From Agapanthus africanus (taxonomy: Eukaryota > Streptophyta > Magnoliopsida > Asparagales > Amaryllidaceae), in the NCBI GenBank assembly GCA_030015575.1, contig CM057340.1:749277632-749341631 (forward strand): a stretch of DNA of 64,000 bases, read 5' to 3'. Position 1 is the stretch's first letter. Each line of letters begins with the position of its first letter. A program made the translations under genes and the position numbers. Shown one piece after another: positions 1-12,975 of this stretch. Below the pieces are notes generated by a model. It saw only the letters and a program-made list of their open reading frames with translations. It searched no databases and was not told where the DNA came from.

Positions 1-717
1 CAACACATGAAATAAGTCTAAAAACATTCAGTTCGTGCCTCAGTACCAACGGTCCAGCCGTAGAAGGGTCAAGCCAACGCCTCACATGTGGCACGCCGTA
101 CTGCCCCAAACCCTAAGATTCAAAGGGCAGTTCAAGACGGTCACATAATCGAGTTAAGGTTTGTTGTCTTCTAGATGGACCATCGCGTTACTTGCACTAC
201 TTAGAACGTCTTTAAACCACTGAAAAATCCAACACTTGGAAATTTTCCGGCAGGGGAAAAGTTGGGTATTTATATCCGGTCGAACTTTTTAACATATTCA
301 AAAATTATCCGGAAAAGCACACAGACAGAATTAGACAATCCGATCGATACTCCGAGTCCCCAATACAACCCAGAAAATTCAACTCTTGAATAAATATTAA
401 AATTTCCCAGGAAAACCAGCATTGGAAACTAAGAATTACTGTGCAAAATTCTTTATATAATGAGGCCGTACGGCCGCGGAACCGCCGCACGAGCCATGCT
501 CGTGCCGCGGAACCGCGGCGACTTAGTGGAATTGGGCTGTCGAATTTCACAGTAACCCTTAGATATTCCTGCTGGTTTTTTTGCATATTTTTAATCTGGA
601 AAAAACCCCTTTTTCAGAAAAAGTCCAGAGAGCATTCTCGGGTTAGGGTTTCGGGTCGATCGGGTTTCAAACTTCGTCTACGCATCGCCTAAGGCTCTAG
701 CTAGGCTCTGATACCAC
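1..717 (-). mobile_element. Leader of a minus-strand Ty1/copia element, cut by the window edge
   Basis: This is the untranslated leader downstream (in element sense) of the primer-binding site at 704-716. No reading frame resembling copia gag is visible; the gag-pol part must lie left of the window. It shares with the complete copia element (leader at 49407 onward) a pair of GC-rich palindromes, here at 472-488 and 503-518. Between them an 8-bp stem GCACGAGC/GCTCGTGC is also present. The family assignment rests on the adjoining LTR and primer site. Confidence 0.7.
704..716 (-). other. Primer-binding site (initiator tRNA-Met type)
   Basis: On the minus strand this reads TGGTATCAGAGCC, the usual copia primer site complementary to the 3' end of initiator tRNA-Met. 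It lies one base from the LTR end, as expected for a functional element border. Confidence 0.88.
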
Positions 718-2921
718 TGTAGGGTTCCTAGGCACGCTAATGTGGTCTCACAAGGCATCAACCATGCCAATTTCAAATTTTACGGGTGCCGAGAAACCCT
801 AATACGGATCGTTGGCTAGATATATAGGTGAAAACTAGAACTAGTAAACTACTTTACTAAGAGTAAACGGAAATACAACCTTTGTAGATCCAGTTCTCCA
901 CCTCCATCGCTCCGCGATGAAGTCTCCTCGCTGTACTCATCGGATCTTGGGCTCTAGCGTCGGCTTCATCGGAGAAAGGACGGGCTAGGTCATCGACTAC
1001 GATGCCGAAGATGATCTACGTCGAGGCATCACTAGATCAAGCTCCACCTTCACCAAGCCATGAAAACTTGTGAAGGAAACACCCTATACTACTTGGCAAG
1101 AGGTAGAGGATGAAGAAATAGGAAGTGGGTTCACTTTAGAATTGGATTTCTCACTCTTTTTCACTAGTTGCCATTGATGGAGGCAAGCTTCTTCATCTTG
1201 AAGAAGAAGAAGAAGAAAATGATATTATGATAAGTTATTTTGCAAAATAGAAAATCAATGAATACTTATCATAATACAACTCTAGTTAGGTGTAGAGAAT
1301 TAACTAAGGTTAGGTTGTATGGTTAGGGTTAGAGAAAGAAACAAAATGGTCAACCATTTCAAAGCTTCATGAAGCTTCAAGGATAATCCAAAATTGGCCA
1401 CCATTTTATTTCTTTCACAAATCAATGAATAAATAAAAGAATAAGTAAATGAAGCATAAGAAACCCTAACCATTGATCAACCATGGTTTAAACCATACAC
1501 CAAACTATCATGTATCATCAAACATGATACATACAAGTGCACAAAACTATATCACATATACAATGTGCAAATGAAGTGAGAAAACCCATTTAAAGTGAAC
1601 CAATACTAGTTAATGCAAAGTAATATATCAAATATATAATTATGCATTTAATCATTAAATCAACACTTGATTTAACGACCCGGTCATATCGCATATAACC
1701 GACTAATATTCAATGTATCGGCTTATCGAATCAATTCTTGAATCGATAACTAGGTTATATCGCATACAATCAATCGATACATTTATCGCGAGAATGGAAT
1801 ACGGTATCACATACACGCATTATTCTCGGTCCCGCACATATCTCATATGCGCTCCTATTTCGTTTCGCTTGAGCCAGGAAACCTCTGTGTAGGACTCTAA
1901 AGACTCGTCAATACGCCGGCAGCAGGTGATGATCATATCAATCACCCACAAGCCGTAAGCGGTCTGCTAAACGTAACGGCCATCCGGGTATTGAGCGATC
2001 AGAAGGTCGACGAGCAAGCCCGCTCATACTCCTGTGAATCCAACCAGTAACACTTACCGTACAGTCCGGTCTGTCCGTCTGATATGTCGCATATCTCGCC
2101 TAGGGGTGGTAAACATCAGACCCCAATAGCTCGATAAGTCGTGTCGATATGAGGTCTATAACAGTTCGAGAAACTACTGGTAACACTTACCAGTAAATCT
2201 CAGTAACCCTGGCCAGGGATTTCCGGTTATAGCCAATCGAACACAGCGCAACATCAACTCCCTATACCGGGAGAGACGAATCCCTTCCTATCGCTCATTG
2301 CCTCCATGTGATTCGGGACTGTACCCAAAAGCCACCGTTTTGCACGCCCTCTTGGACGTGGTAAGGTGGAAATCAAAGCACAGTGGGAACCACACAAGAC
2401 TCTATGACGATCTCGGGTCAACAGACTACTCTGTACCTGTGTCACCAGAGAACTGCCATCTGACGTAAGGTATAATATCATCTGGGAGTTCTCGGCGAGT
2501 CCGTCCAGTGTACCCAGTCTCCACTGAGCACCCGTATATCATCTCTGATGTCAAACACCAATGGATATGGGATCATCCATCGCCCATCTGTATGGGTCGA
2601 GAAGGTATACGTTAGTCTACACTGGTATATCGATGCCCCGTCTCGATACACCCACGACTAGGGACTTTGAAGGATGTACTTATGGACTACCATGTCCCCA
2701 CTAGTATGATCCGCATCATAGTCCAGGTAGCCAAGTACACATCCTAAGGGCTTTACCAACATGTAACAGAGAGACAATCAGTGTACACGTTAAGGTAAAG
2801 ATCAACCAGATAGCATACTATCATGTCGGGCAAGAAAGTCCTCCCTATATATGTCCCAGCATCCACTACAATATACATCCAATGTACAGTAATGGCCTCT
2901 AGGGCATACATATAACTAACA
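718..2921 (-). mobile_element. 5' LTR of Angela-like copia element
   Basis: On the minus strand the LTR begins TGTTAGTTATATGTATGCCC at 2921 and ends at 718 next to the primer site, with TG..CA ends and a length of 2204 bp. The start resembles Angela-type LTRs (TGTTGG..ATGCCCT). Blocks are shared with the LTRs at 44118-46147, 47215-49406 and 55136-57339, for example the stretch complementary to 2805-2835, but the copy is clearly more diverged. The base after 2921 begins CCGCG, the likely target duplication; its partner is outside the window. The element is inserted in the Athila-1 leader. Confidence 0.85.
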
Positions 2922-3797
2922 CCGCGGTCAACCCGTGACGTCATCTTCCCAAAAGTTTTCTGTGAGTATTTTATCCTCTCTTCTACCCTCTGTGCTCCTC
3001 TGAAAAATTTTCCTGCAGAGTTCTTTGCGCAAAACTTCTTCTCCCTCTCCAATAAATCAATCTTGTACAAGATTCTTTGCGCCGCAAATAAAAATAAAAT
3101 TTTTTTGGTAAGTGTTTTAGATTTTTGTGTGTTTACTGCTTTGCATTTTTAAAACGGACTTTTAAGGGGCTATAACACCAATCCAGATTGGGTGGGGATT
3201 TCATTACCCTTCCTAAGACCCCAAAAATCACAAAAAGCATATGCATCAACTCTCGAGTTAATTAAAAAATATTTAGACTCAGCCAATTAAGGACTGTCGC
3301 GCTCATTAGGACAGAGGAAGATTGTGGGCAATCGGTCGTTTATCTAAACCTGACTTTGTGGTACCTAGGCTAGACAAGTGGGAAAGATAATTTTAAAAGG
3401 CCCGTCTCACAGTGATTCATGAGCGGATCCCTCCTTTCTTTACTTGTACTTACCTGTCCATAATTGGCGGTGAAGAGGCGATTCAAGAGATATCTCACAA
3501 CTTGCCCTTTGGACCAGTTAGGAGCAGTCTAGTTGACTTAGGAGACCCTAGCTCGAGGCTTGATTGTGCATGCTTAAATTGTGATTGCTTGAAAGTGTGT
3601 CTTAGTTCCTTATAAAAAATCTTTTGCAAAAAAAAAAACTCTAAAAGAAAAAATTAAAAAAAAACCACAAAATTTTTACAAAAACTTGCCATTTTGTCGC
3701 TAGAAATCCATTGCACCCAACCACACCTACATTTTCTCCATTGATGTTTTCTTACCCCCACATTCTGCGTTTGACTATACTACACCTCATTTAGTGT
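2922..3797 (+). other. Athila-1 leader (untranslated)
   Basis: No coding frame. A good splice donor (GGTAAGT) lies at about 3107. From about 3166 to 3635 the sequence is clearly shared, with insertions and deletions, with the interior of both Tekay-like solo LTRs (about 8410-8660 reversed, and about 35115-35415). Part of it (about 3230-3545) is also recognisable, more diverged, in the leader of Athila-2 (about 22165-22490), so the block seems native to Athila. Confidence 0.7.
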
Positions 3798-5131
3798 ATG
3801 TCCAGTTGGACTAGGGACATTAGCGTCCGTTTAGTCCGTGTCTCGTTAGTGCCCACTGACGACGCGTTCGACTCCGAAGTCGAAATTCCCTCCACTTCTT
3901 TACCTTCATCTTCAAATTCATCATCTTCTAAGGAGACGTCGGGATTCAATCCTAACAACCCCTTATCTACTTCGGGACTGATTCCACCTCAACTGGGTGC
4001 GAATAATCCACAACACCCTCCTGTTGAAGCGCCCCAACGAATCGCGCTCCAGGATCTTTTCTATTCAACCCACACCGCACTTCCCACTTGTCTTTCACTT
4101 CCGCCGGCTAATGGAGATAACTTCGAAATTAAACCCCACTTCATCAATATGTTGCCCAAATTTCACGGGCTGGAATCCGAAGATGCCTATATCTTCATTA
4201 ACAAATTCCAGAATGTTTGCGCAATGATGAAGACCACCCAACTTTCCGATGATGCTATAAGGCTACGCGTCATTCCTTTCACTTTATGTGACCTAGCTGA
4301 AAAGTGGCTATATAGTACGACATCGCATTCCATAAAAGTTGGGAAGAGTTTGTTAAGGCTTTTCTAAAAAAGTTTTACCCATACCACAAGACCGCAAAAA
4401 TTCAAAATGAAATTAATCAATTTTCCCAGCTTCCTTCCGAACCTTTTTGAAAGTGTTTCGAACGATTTAAGGACCTTCTTGTTCAGTGCCCTCACCACGG
4501 TATCGAGAGATGGAAACTTTGCCAAACTTTATACAAAGGACTGAACCCAGCAACTAAGCAGTTGCCGGAAACCATCTGTCAAGGTCACTTCCTTACAAAA
4601 TCTGACGAGGAAGCTTGGCAATTTCTCGACGATCTTGCTGAACAAACGCTTCAATGGGAAAGCACTAGACAAACCGCTTCATCCACTTCATCTACTTCAT
4701 CCGGTCAGTCTAGGGCAGGTGTTCATCAACTTGACATGTCAATTGCAATGAAAGTTGAAATGGCCGCAATTACACGTAAACTAGAAGCAATTGAGAGCAA
4801 ATTCTCACCGCCTTCTCCTATCCCCGCTTTACCCCCTCGCACTATTTGCGCTTATTGTTCGGATCCGTCCTATTTGACCGAAGAGCGTCCTTACAACCCA
4901 CCTGCTTAAGAACAAGATCAAGTCAATACTGCCTTTCAGCAGAGACAAAGAAATGATCCATACTCTTCAACTTATAATCTTGATTGGAGGAACCACCCCA
5001 ATTTTGCTTGGAATCAAAATCAACAGCAATTCCAAGGCAATAACAATTTTTAGAGGCCTCTTCCACAATAACAAGCCCCTCAACAAACTCAATATCAGCA
5101 ACCTTTCCAACTCCAACCTTACCAAAATCAA
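3798..5131 (+). pseudogene. gag: Athila-1 gag (broken)
   Basis: Gag forms the virus-like particle that packages element RNA. The first open stretch, 3798-4367 (189 aa), has a Ser/Pro/Asn-rich start and then the Athila capsid region (around LPKFHGLESEDAYIFINKF). A frameshift near 4350 moves the frame; it then runs with stops to 4562-4909, ending in a damaged zinc-knuckle-like stretch (CAYCSDPSYLTEERP, where the third metal ligand is not kept). A stop at 4907-4909 and more stops between 5050 and 5131 separate it from the protease frame. The ATG at 3798 is the first in-frame Met of the open stretch; the original start may be further upstream. Confidence 0.8.
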
Positions 5132-7059
5132 ATGAACAATTTTGCACCAAACAACTCTTTTTCTCAAAATAATTTTGTTCAACCAAATAACGATAAGGTT
5201 TTCTCGCTAGAACGAAGTCTGGATGCGTTTTTAAAACAATCTACACAATCCTCAGCCAACATCCAGTCTTCCATTCAGTCTTTGGTGCAACATACTGCAT
5301 CACATGAGCAAAGCATCAAAACCATTGAAGCCCAAATTGCACAACTGAATGCTGCTCTAAGTGAGCGAGAGAAGGGGAAACATCTATCTCAACCACTGCC
5401 AAATCCTAGTCACACACAAAATGCACATGTTGCTCATGAACAACAAAATCATAATATGAGTGCCGTGACCACATTGAGATCTGGAAAGGTATTGCACAAC
5501 AACGTTGGCACAAATAATGACACCCCGGCCGCCGCTTCTTCTTCTTCTTCTTCTTCATCTTCTTCAGAGCCAGTTCTTCATTCTTCACAAGGCTCTACTT
5601 CTTCTACTAATCCGAACGGACCCACATCTCACTCCACGAAAACATCAACACTAGGATTCGTTCCAACTCCGCAATCTACTCCACAAACATTGGACTCAAT
5701 AAATTTTCAAAATGTTCCATTTCCAAACAGGTTGAGATCCAATAAACAAACTCCGCAAATGGAGAAGATTGTAGAGTTATTTAAACAGGTTAGTATTAAC
5801 ATCCCTCTCTTAGATTCAATCCAACAAGTCCCTTCTTACGCTAAAATCTTGAAGGACTTATGCACCAAGAAGAGGAAATCACATGTACCCAAGAAAGTTT
5901 TCTTGGCTAGTGCAGTAAGTGATGCTCTTACCCAACCTTTACCTCAAAAACGCAAGGACCCTGGCTGTCCAACAATTTCAATAACTATTGGGGATAAGAA
6001 CATCAACCGCGCACTTTTAGATCTTGGTGCCAGTGTGAATTTGCTTCTTTATTCAGTATATGAACAATTAGGCGTTGGAGAGCTGAAACCCACATATTGT
6101 ACTCTCCAAATGGTCGACCGATCCATCATCCATCCTAGGGGTGAGTTAGAGGATGTGTTGATTAAAGTAGGGGACTTCATATTCCCCATTGATTTCATTG
6201 TTATGGACACACAGCCTGTAGCTAACCCCCGGTGTCAAATTCCGGTGATACTCGGTCGACCATTCCTTGCAACTTCTAATGCGGTGATCAATTGTCGAAA
6301 TAGTTTGATGAACCTATCTTTTGGAAACATGACAATTGAACTCAACATTTTTAAGTTGGGGAATCAGCCCTCCGAACCTAATGCGAATATACTTGATGTT
6401 TGCTCAATCCAAGAGATCACTCAGGAGGACCGTGAGCTCGAAAAATTTCTGTTCGATCACAGCAATTTTGACGCCACTAGTACGTTCCTCCTTGAATCTG
6501 ACACTGCTTTCACACCCGATAATGATTATGAGTGTTTCACTTTCACGAACGATTTCGAAGAATCACCACCCGAGTTCGAATCCTTTGAATTTTCGGATGA
6601 GTCAGCTGAATCATCCGACTCGGCTGCTTACATTCGCTTCGAACCTCTATTAGAATCCTTCGAGTTTGAGACAGTTTCACCAATTTTACCTTCAATTGTT
6701 TTGCCTCCAAAACTCGAACTCAAGCTATTGCCGTCTCACCTTAAATACACTTACTTAGGTGAGAATGAGATCCTTCTCGTTATCATCTCGGCCTCTCTAG
6801 CCACAGAGCAAGAGAAAGCCTTTTTAACGGTCTTACAAAATAATCGGCAAGCTTTTGGCTGGACTATGGCGGACATCAAGGGGATTAGTCCCCTAATAGT
6901 TGAATATTATATTCATATGATGGATGATACCAAGCCAGCAAGGGATCCACAGAGACGACTAAACCCTATAATGAAGGAGGTTGTTAAAAAGGAGATTGTA
7001 AAATATCTTGATAGTGGTATCATTTACCTTATCTCTGATAGCCAGTGGGTTAGCCCAAT
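5132..7059 (+). pseudogene. pol: Athila-1 gag C-terminus, protease and start of RT (interrupted)
   Basis: The open stretch begins with Gln/Asn-rich gag linker. A Ser-rich run (5536-5568) follows, then the aspartic protease around 6010-6270 (LLDLGASVNLLLYSVYEQLG; catalytic Asp present, Gly-Ala instead of the usual Ser/Thr-Gly). An acidic linker (about 6430-6700) leads into the N-terminus of RT (SGIIYLISDSQWVSPI). The frame is cut at 7059 by a Tekay-like solo LTR and resumes at 10188 with HVVPKKSG, which joins correctly to SPI. Besides the insertion, this segment is open for over 640 codons, so it decayed little before it was interrupted. Confidence 0.88.
5536..5570 (+). repeat. TCT microsatellite coding a Ser run
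   Basis: A run of TCT triplets with a few variants in frame with the polyprotein, giving about eleven serines in the gag-protease linker. Confidence 0.85.
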
Positions 7060-7344
7060 TGTCACACCCCGCTTCCCAAAAGAAGGTGAAGGATAACGTG
7101 GCAAAGTCCGCAACCTAACTGTATTGAAGGTGGTCTATTTAATATAATTACGTTAAGCGTATGAATATATAACATGCAGGATGTGTACCAAAACAAAAAT
7201 AATAAAAACAAAAGGCATTTTATTTCCATTAAACAAACTTTATTACATCCCAAAAGAAAGAGTAAAATAAACTGAGTAGTTTAATTACATCAAAGGAGAA
7301 ACAAAAGCCCTAAATATGTGGGCAACAACAAAAATTAAAACTAG

Positions 7345-7494
7345 CTAATCTTCCATCGTCCAGTCTGCATAATCTTCATAAGTTGGTTTCACACCTTGAT
7401 CTTCGCTGTAATACTCATTCTTATCTGACGGGCAATCCAAAGATAGAGGAAGAAAAGGAAGGTCCGTCAGCGAGTTATACTCGGATAGGATTGC
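7345..7494 (-). CDS. Conserved acidic reading frame in Tekay-like LTR (possible exon)
   Basis: An open frame of 49 codons ends DYADWTMED and a TAG stop. The other LTR copy (36384-36533) has the same frame with no insertions or deletions and seven base changes, four of them silent. Just upstream, beyond an AG that could be a splice acceptor, the copies differ by a one-base T insertion that would break a longer frame. This suggests a short coding exon rather than an ORF starting with Met. Function unknown. Confidence 0.4.
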   Translation of the reverse strand, partial: AILSEYNSLTDLPFLPLSLDCPSDKNEYYSEDQGVKPTYEDYADWTMED

Positions 7495-7930
7495 CTCATA
7501 AGGAAGTAGGAGTATAAAATGAACATGTGTATATAAGAGTATGATGTATGCATGCAGACATAAATTAAAGGGTGTAAATGTTTGAAATGCACAAACTTAA
7601 GACGTTTTGAAGAGAGGTATATATGAGCATGAGTATGTTGTAAGTTGTATATAGATAAGTAGTAGAAAGTATAGGTGAAGGTAAAAGTTCGTATTAGTTT
7701 GTTAAACAAGGGTCCGGATACTCGCGATTATTCTGTTGTGGCCACGGAACAACAACCGGGGAAGTGAAATGTACCGTTTCACTTCCCGGGATCATGATCG
7801 AGTAGTAAGGGAATCTGAGTTCGAATTATCCTTGCCTAATCAAACTACCCATCCCCGTGATTCAGTATAAAGGTTTTGACGAATTAGAGTTAGTGCGTAT
7901 ACTTCTAGGCATGGAATTTTCACATTGTAT

Positions 7931-8095
7931 AGTCGCTCATATATTGGACTGGTCACCTGGAATATCGGGATCTTCATATTAGTATAGTCGCCCATATATT
8001 GGACTGGTCACCCGGAATATCGGGATCTTCATATTAGTATAGTCGCCCATATATTGGACTGGTCACCCGGAATATCGGAATTTTCATAATAAGTA
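7931..8095 (-). repeat. 55-bp tandem repeat, three units, in Tekay-like LTR-1
   Basis: Units start at 7931, 7986 and 8041 (AGTCGC(C/T)CAT), exactly 55 bp apart and nearly identical. The opposite copy of the LTR has four units. Confidence 0.9.
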
Positions 8096-10187
8096 TTCCA
8101 TACCTAGATCCGCGCATTCTAACCCTAACCGTATCATGTTTTTCGTATGTCATGTTATCATAAACTGAAAATTTAAAAGAAGTATTGATCTCGTTTAATA
8201 TGGCCTTCCACAACCACTCGTTTTATTTTCTAGAATTTTGTAAAGTATTTCGTGTCCTTTAAAGAAAGCTTAGTTAAAATAATAAGGTTTAAATATCTTT
8301 TATTACTTCTAAAAAAAACCATGATATTTGGGATATTTATTATTTTGGAAAAGCATAATGTTTTACAGAAAATATCCTTTTGATAAAAAGTTGTGGTGTT
8401 TATTTGAAAATCTTTTACAAGAGGTTTTTATTTGAAAATCTAGACTGCTCCTAATATTCCAAAAGGACAAGTTATGAGGTCCTCAAATCGCCTCTTCACC
8501 GCCAATTGCGGCCAGGTAAGTGCCAGGTGAGTGGGAGGCTTTCCACTATAAGTAGTGGCCCTAATTAAGTAACCACTCATCTTAGACACACTTGCCTAGA
8601 CACCACAAACTCTGATTTAGATAAATGGTCGATGCCTACAACCTTTCCTTTGTCCTAGATTGGTGTTATTTTAAAATTACCTTTAAAAAAAAATACTAAA
8701 TATTCCTTTTTGAAAAGATATCGTTATTTAAATTTAATATTTTCCTCTTAAAAAGTTGAGGGGTTTTTAAAAATATTTGTAAGTAAAATATACGTATACT
8801 GTATCTAAAATATTTATTTCACATATCTTTATTTCTTATAGTTATTTAAATAAATATAATATTTCAATTAAACGAGAGTATCTTATGGAAGTAACCTATT
8901 TCGAGATCGTTTTATAGTATGGGTATATCAGAGGTGAAATGACAATTCATGGGTTATATCAGATTCCAGGTATTATGGGTGCGCAATATAATTTTGTGTA
9001 CAGGGGAAATTTAAACACCGTTTTAAAAATATGGGTTAACATTATCTCATTGAGGGCATAAGGAATAGATATGCACAAATATAATAACAACTTTTTAAAT
9101 AGGATTGATGATTATAAGTTGGAACTAGGTTAAGAAGGTGACAGGAAAAGGAGAGAGAGGCAGATCCTACCTTTTGTTTGAGTCGAATGCCGAAGAGTTG
9201 AAAACGTAGTCTCGTACTAAATCCTCAATAGCTCCGTGTCCCAATTTTTCCTCTGTGATTGGATGGAGCTGTAGCGTCGGCGGCGTCGATACGAAGGCAC
9301 CGGTATTTTTTTCAGAATTTTTGGAGTTCGGTGGTGTGAGAAATTTAGGTTTGAAGGTGTCTATTTATAGGGTTCAAATGGTAACAAAAAAAATCCAAAA
9401 AACGTAAAAAAAAAATCCTCAAAATCTGCGCCGGCCCATGATTGCTAATGATTTCCTTATGATTGGGCCCGTCGCCTTTATTCTCAGCCGTTGGAATCTA
9501 ACGGCTGAGATCGCGCAGCCAAGGATCTCGCCGTCGCCACGTGTCGCGCTTCGATTCGCCCGCAGCTGTGTGTGGGGATCATGCGCTTTCGCGTGGTCCC
9601 CACCATGTGGGCGCCGCCAGGGTTTCTGGGCTGTTGGATCTTGTGATCTAACGGTCCAGGTTAAAAGGCTTTTAAAAAAATTAAAATAAAAATTAATAAA
9701 AATAAATAAAACAGCAGATTATTTAAAATATTAATTTGGCTTTGAAAATTTTGTTAAAAATAGTTAAAAACATGGGAAAATTATGGAAAAATTCTAGAAA
9801 ATATATTTTATTATTATCTTTAATATAAAAATAGTTTTGGGCTAAAACTAAGTAATATAACCGTTCCTATGGTTTTAGCTAGTTACTAAAATTATAGAAT
9901 ATCTAGTTTATCTTTTAAAATATTTTAATTATGAATTAATTACTTTTATTGATAATAAAAATATGTAGATTATTTTAAGGCGTTATAAAATTTTATTAAA
10001 ACATTTTAAGCCTATAAAACAATAAATAGATTTTAGAAAAATTCCTTTAATCATATTCAATGCTTTAAAATTATTAACATTACTTTAAAAATTATTATTA
10101 TATAAAAGAAACACGTAAATAATTATTTGATAGTAGAAATATAAATAAAATATATTTTATTAGGTATTAGAAAACATTGTCGTTACA

Positions 10188-11588
10188 CCCATTCACGTTG
10201 TCCCAAAGAAATCGGGCATAACGGTCATAACTAATGAGGCCAATGAGTTACTACCTACTCGCACCCAAACTGGATGGCGAGTATGCATCGATTATAGAAA
10301 ACTCAATGCCGCGACATGGAAAGACCACTTTCCATTACCTTTTATTGACCAAATGCTAGAACGATTGGCTGGACATGAGTACCATTGCTTTTTGGATGGC
10401 AACTCCGGCTATAATCAGGTTCCCATCGCCGAAAAGGACCAAGATAAGACCACATTCACTTGTCCTTTCGGTACGTTTGCTTACCGTCGTATGCCCTTTG
10501 GGTTATGCAATGCACCCACTACTTTCCAGCGGTGTATGATAGGCATTTTTTCAGACATGGTGGAAAAATTCTTAAAGATTTTTATGGATGATTTCTCCAT
10601 TTTCGGCGACTCCTTTGACGAGTGTTTGCTACATTTAGACGCAGTCCTTACCCGGTGTAAGGATAAGAACCTCACTCTAAATTGGGAGAAATTCCACTTT
10701 ATGGTACGAGAAGGTATTATCTTAGGACATATCATCTCGCAAAATGGTATTGAGGTAGATAAAGCTAAGATTGCAGTCATTTCCAATCTTCCTCCTCCCA
10801 AGTGCGTCCGAGACATTCGGGCCTTCCTTGGCCATGCCGGTTTCTATAGACGGTTCATCAAGGATTTTAGCAAGATAGCTAGACCCTTGACTTTTTTGTT
10901 GGCCAAAAACACCACTTTTGATTTCGACTCAAGCTGTATGAAGGCGTTCGAGTCAATGAAAAACTCACTTATTTCCGCTTCCATTCTTTCATCTCCTGAT
11001 TGGACGCATCCATTTGAAATTATGTGCGATGCATCTAATTTCGCAATTGGTGTTGTCCTTGAACAGCACATAAATAAGACGCCGCATGTAATTTATTACG
11101 CTAGCCGAACCTTGAACGAGGCACAATTAAATTACATAACAACTGAAAAAGAATTCTTAGCCGTTGTGTTTGCATTAGAAAAGTTCAGGCCCTATTTCAT
11201 CGGCTCTCCAGTCATCGATTACACTGACCACTCAGCTCTTCGCCATCTTTTCACGAAGAAGGATGCTAAATCTCGGCTGATACGTTGGATCCTCTTACTA
11301 CAAGAGTTTGACCTTGTCATCAGAGACAAGAGAGGATGCGAAAATATAGTCGCCGACCATCTTTCACGCCTTCCTTCTTCGTCTACACTTCAAATTCCTA
11401 TTAAAGACGTTTTTCCAGATGAGCTGCTCTTAACTGTGTCATGCGAACCTTGGTTCACAGATATTGTAAATTATTTTGGCCACCGGACTTATACCAAACG
11501 AATGGTCAAATCAGGACAGACTCAGATTTCTATCTCAGGTAAAACATTTTTACTGGGATGGACCGTATCTATTCAAATACTGTCCTGA
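10188..11588 (+). pseudogene. pol: Athila-1 RT and RNase H (continuation)
   Basis: The frame resumes with HVVPKKSG after the solo LTR. RT motifs in order: [43 protein letters not shown], and the catalytic box FMDDFSIFG (Athila typically has MDD rather than YVDD). RNase H follows ([10 protein letters not shown] about 11025, [14 protein letters not shown], and the final DHLSRL). The frame ends at 11588 after a shift; the downstream protein continues in the frame starting near 11476. No stop lies within the RT/RNase H part, so the enzyme core looks nearly complete apart from the insertion. Confidence 0.9.
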
Positions 11589-12700
11589 CCAAATTATTCG
11601 TCGGTGTGTCCCCGACAATGAGTTTAAGAGTGTGCTGTCATTTTGCCACGATCAAGCGTGTGGCGGGCATTTTGGCCCTAAAAAGATAGCAGAAAAGATC
11701 TTGCAGTGTGGCTTCTACTGGTCACAACTTTTTAAAGACGCACATGAGTACTGCAAGACATGCTCCCGGTGCCAACACTTGGGCCAGATATCTAGGAGAA
11801 ATGAAATGCCGCTCCAACCAATATTGGTTATTGAAATTTTTGATGTTTGGGGAATAGACTTTATGTGACCATTTCCCAATTCCTTTGGGAACATGTATAT
11901 TCTACTCGCTGCTGACTATATTTCTAAATGGGTCGAGGCTGTGCCCAGCCGAACTAAGGACAACAAGGTTGTCGTTAGATTTCTCAAAGAAAACATTTTT
12001 TTCTCATTTTGGGCATCCTCACGCGATTATCAGCGATAATGGATCTCATTTTTGTAATAGGACTTTCGAGTCCTTAATGTGGAAATACTCCATTACTCAC
12101 AAGCTGTCAACGCCCTATCATTCCCAAACTTGTGGGCAAGCCGAGATTTCAAATCGGCAGATTAAACAGATATTGGAGAAAACGGTTTTCAAAAACCGTA
12201 AAGATTGGTCGTCAAAACTTATTGATGCCCTTTGGGTATTCCGAACTGCCTATAAGACCGATCTTGGCATGTCTCCATATAGGCTTGTTTATGTAAAGGC
12301 TTGCCACCTTCCAGTTGAAATAGAGTATAAAGCATTTTGGGCAATAAAAGAGTTGAATATATCTCTAGGAGATGCGGGCAGCAATAGAAAGCTGCAGTTG
12401 AACGAATTAAATGAGCTTCGGGATGAAGCTTACGAGAATGCTGTAATCGTCAAAAACCGAACGAAGGTGTTTCACGATAAAACCTTATGCGCAAAACTTT
12501 CAAACCTGGTCAATAGGTTTTACTTTATGACACTCGGTTACATTTCCATCCCGGCAAGCTCAGATCTCGATGGAAATGGCCATTTTTGGTACGCACCGTA
12601 TATCCGCACGGTGCGTTCGATTTAAAAAATTCGGAGGACGGTTCACTATTTAAAGTGAACGGACATAGACTTAAACCATTCCTCACTGCGGACCCTTTGG
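11476..12700 (+). pseudogene. pol: Athila-1 integrase (broken)
   Basis: Integrase inserts the DNA copy into the host chromosome. The N-terminal zinc-binding HHCC domain is visible (HDQACGGH ... CKTCSRC, about 11648-11775). A TGA stop follows at 11866-11868. The core needs two further frame changes: catalytic Asp in AADYISKW (about 11910), Asp in SDNGSHF (about 12035) and Glu in GQAEISN (about 12135) are all still present. The stretch 11885-12625 is open for 246 codons. The C-terminus frays into a stop at 12625 and frameshifted remnants up to about 12740. Confidence 0.85.
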
Positions 12701-12975
12701 AGGAGCTCCTGTTTTTGCAGGAGCCGATCTACATTGACTGATCTTTCTCCATCTACCCCTAAATTTCGATTATCTAGCCAAGTCACTGTTTCAAACAAGT
12801 TTGGGGGTATGTATCACTTGTAATTATATAAAAACAAAATAAAAATAAAAAAATTTAAATTTTTTTTGGGTATTTTTTGTAAATTTCCAGTTTTAATAAA
12901 AAAAATAAAATTTTATTTACAAATAATTTCCTCTTTTTAAGAGGGGCTTTTTGCAAATAACCAAACATTCCGCCC
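12701..12975 (+). other. Athila-1 spacer between pol and downstream ORF
   Basis: Non-coding, AT-rich. It contains a copy of the polypurine-like sequence AAGTTTGGGGG at 12797-12807, matching the true tract at 15593. Confidence 0.6.

Larger units (their letters stand above)
7060..10187 (-). mobile_element. Tekay/Del-like solo LTR-1 inserted in Athila-1 RT
   Basis: A single LTR, 3128 bp, ends TGTAACG.. (minus-strand start, 10187) and ..GGGTGTGACA (minus-strand end, 7060), so TG..CA. Flanks are CCAAT (7055-7059) and CCCAT (10188-10192): a 5-bp target duplication with one change. The RT reading frame rejoins across it. A second copy in the opposite orientation is at 34176-36816. A TATA box reading CTATTTATAG lies near 9360-9370 on the plus strand (complement CTATAAATAG), and the U3 part beyond it (about 800 bp) is missing from copy 2. 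Family by length (2.6-3.1 kb) and the GGGG(T/C)RTGACA end typical of Tekay/Del LTRs; no internal part was seen, so the lineage is inferred. Confidence 0.82.
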
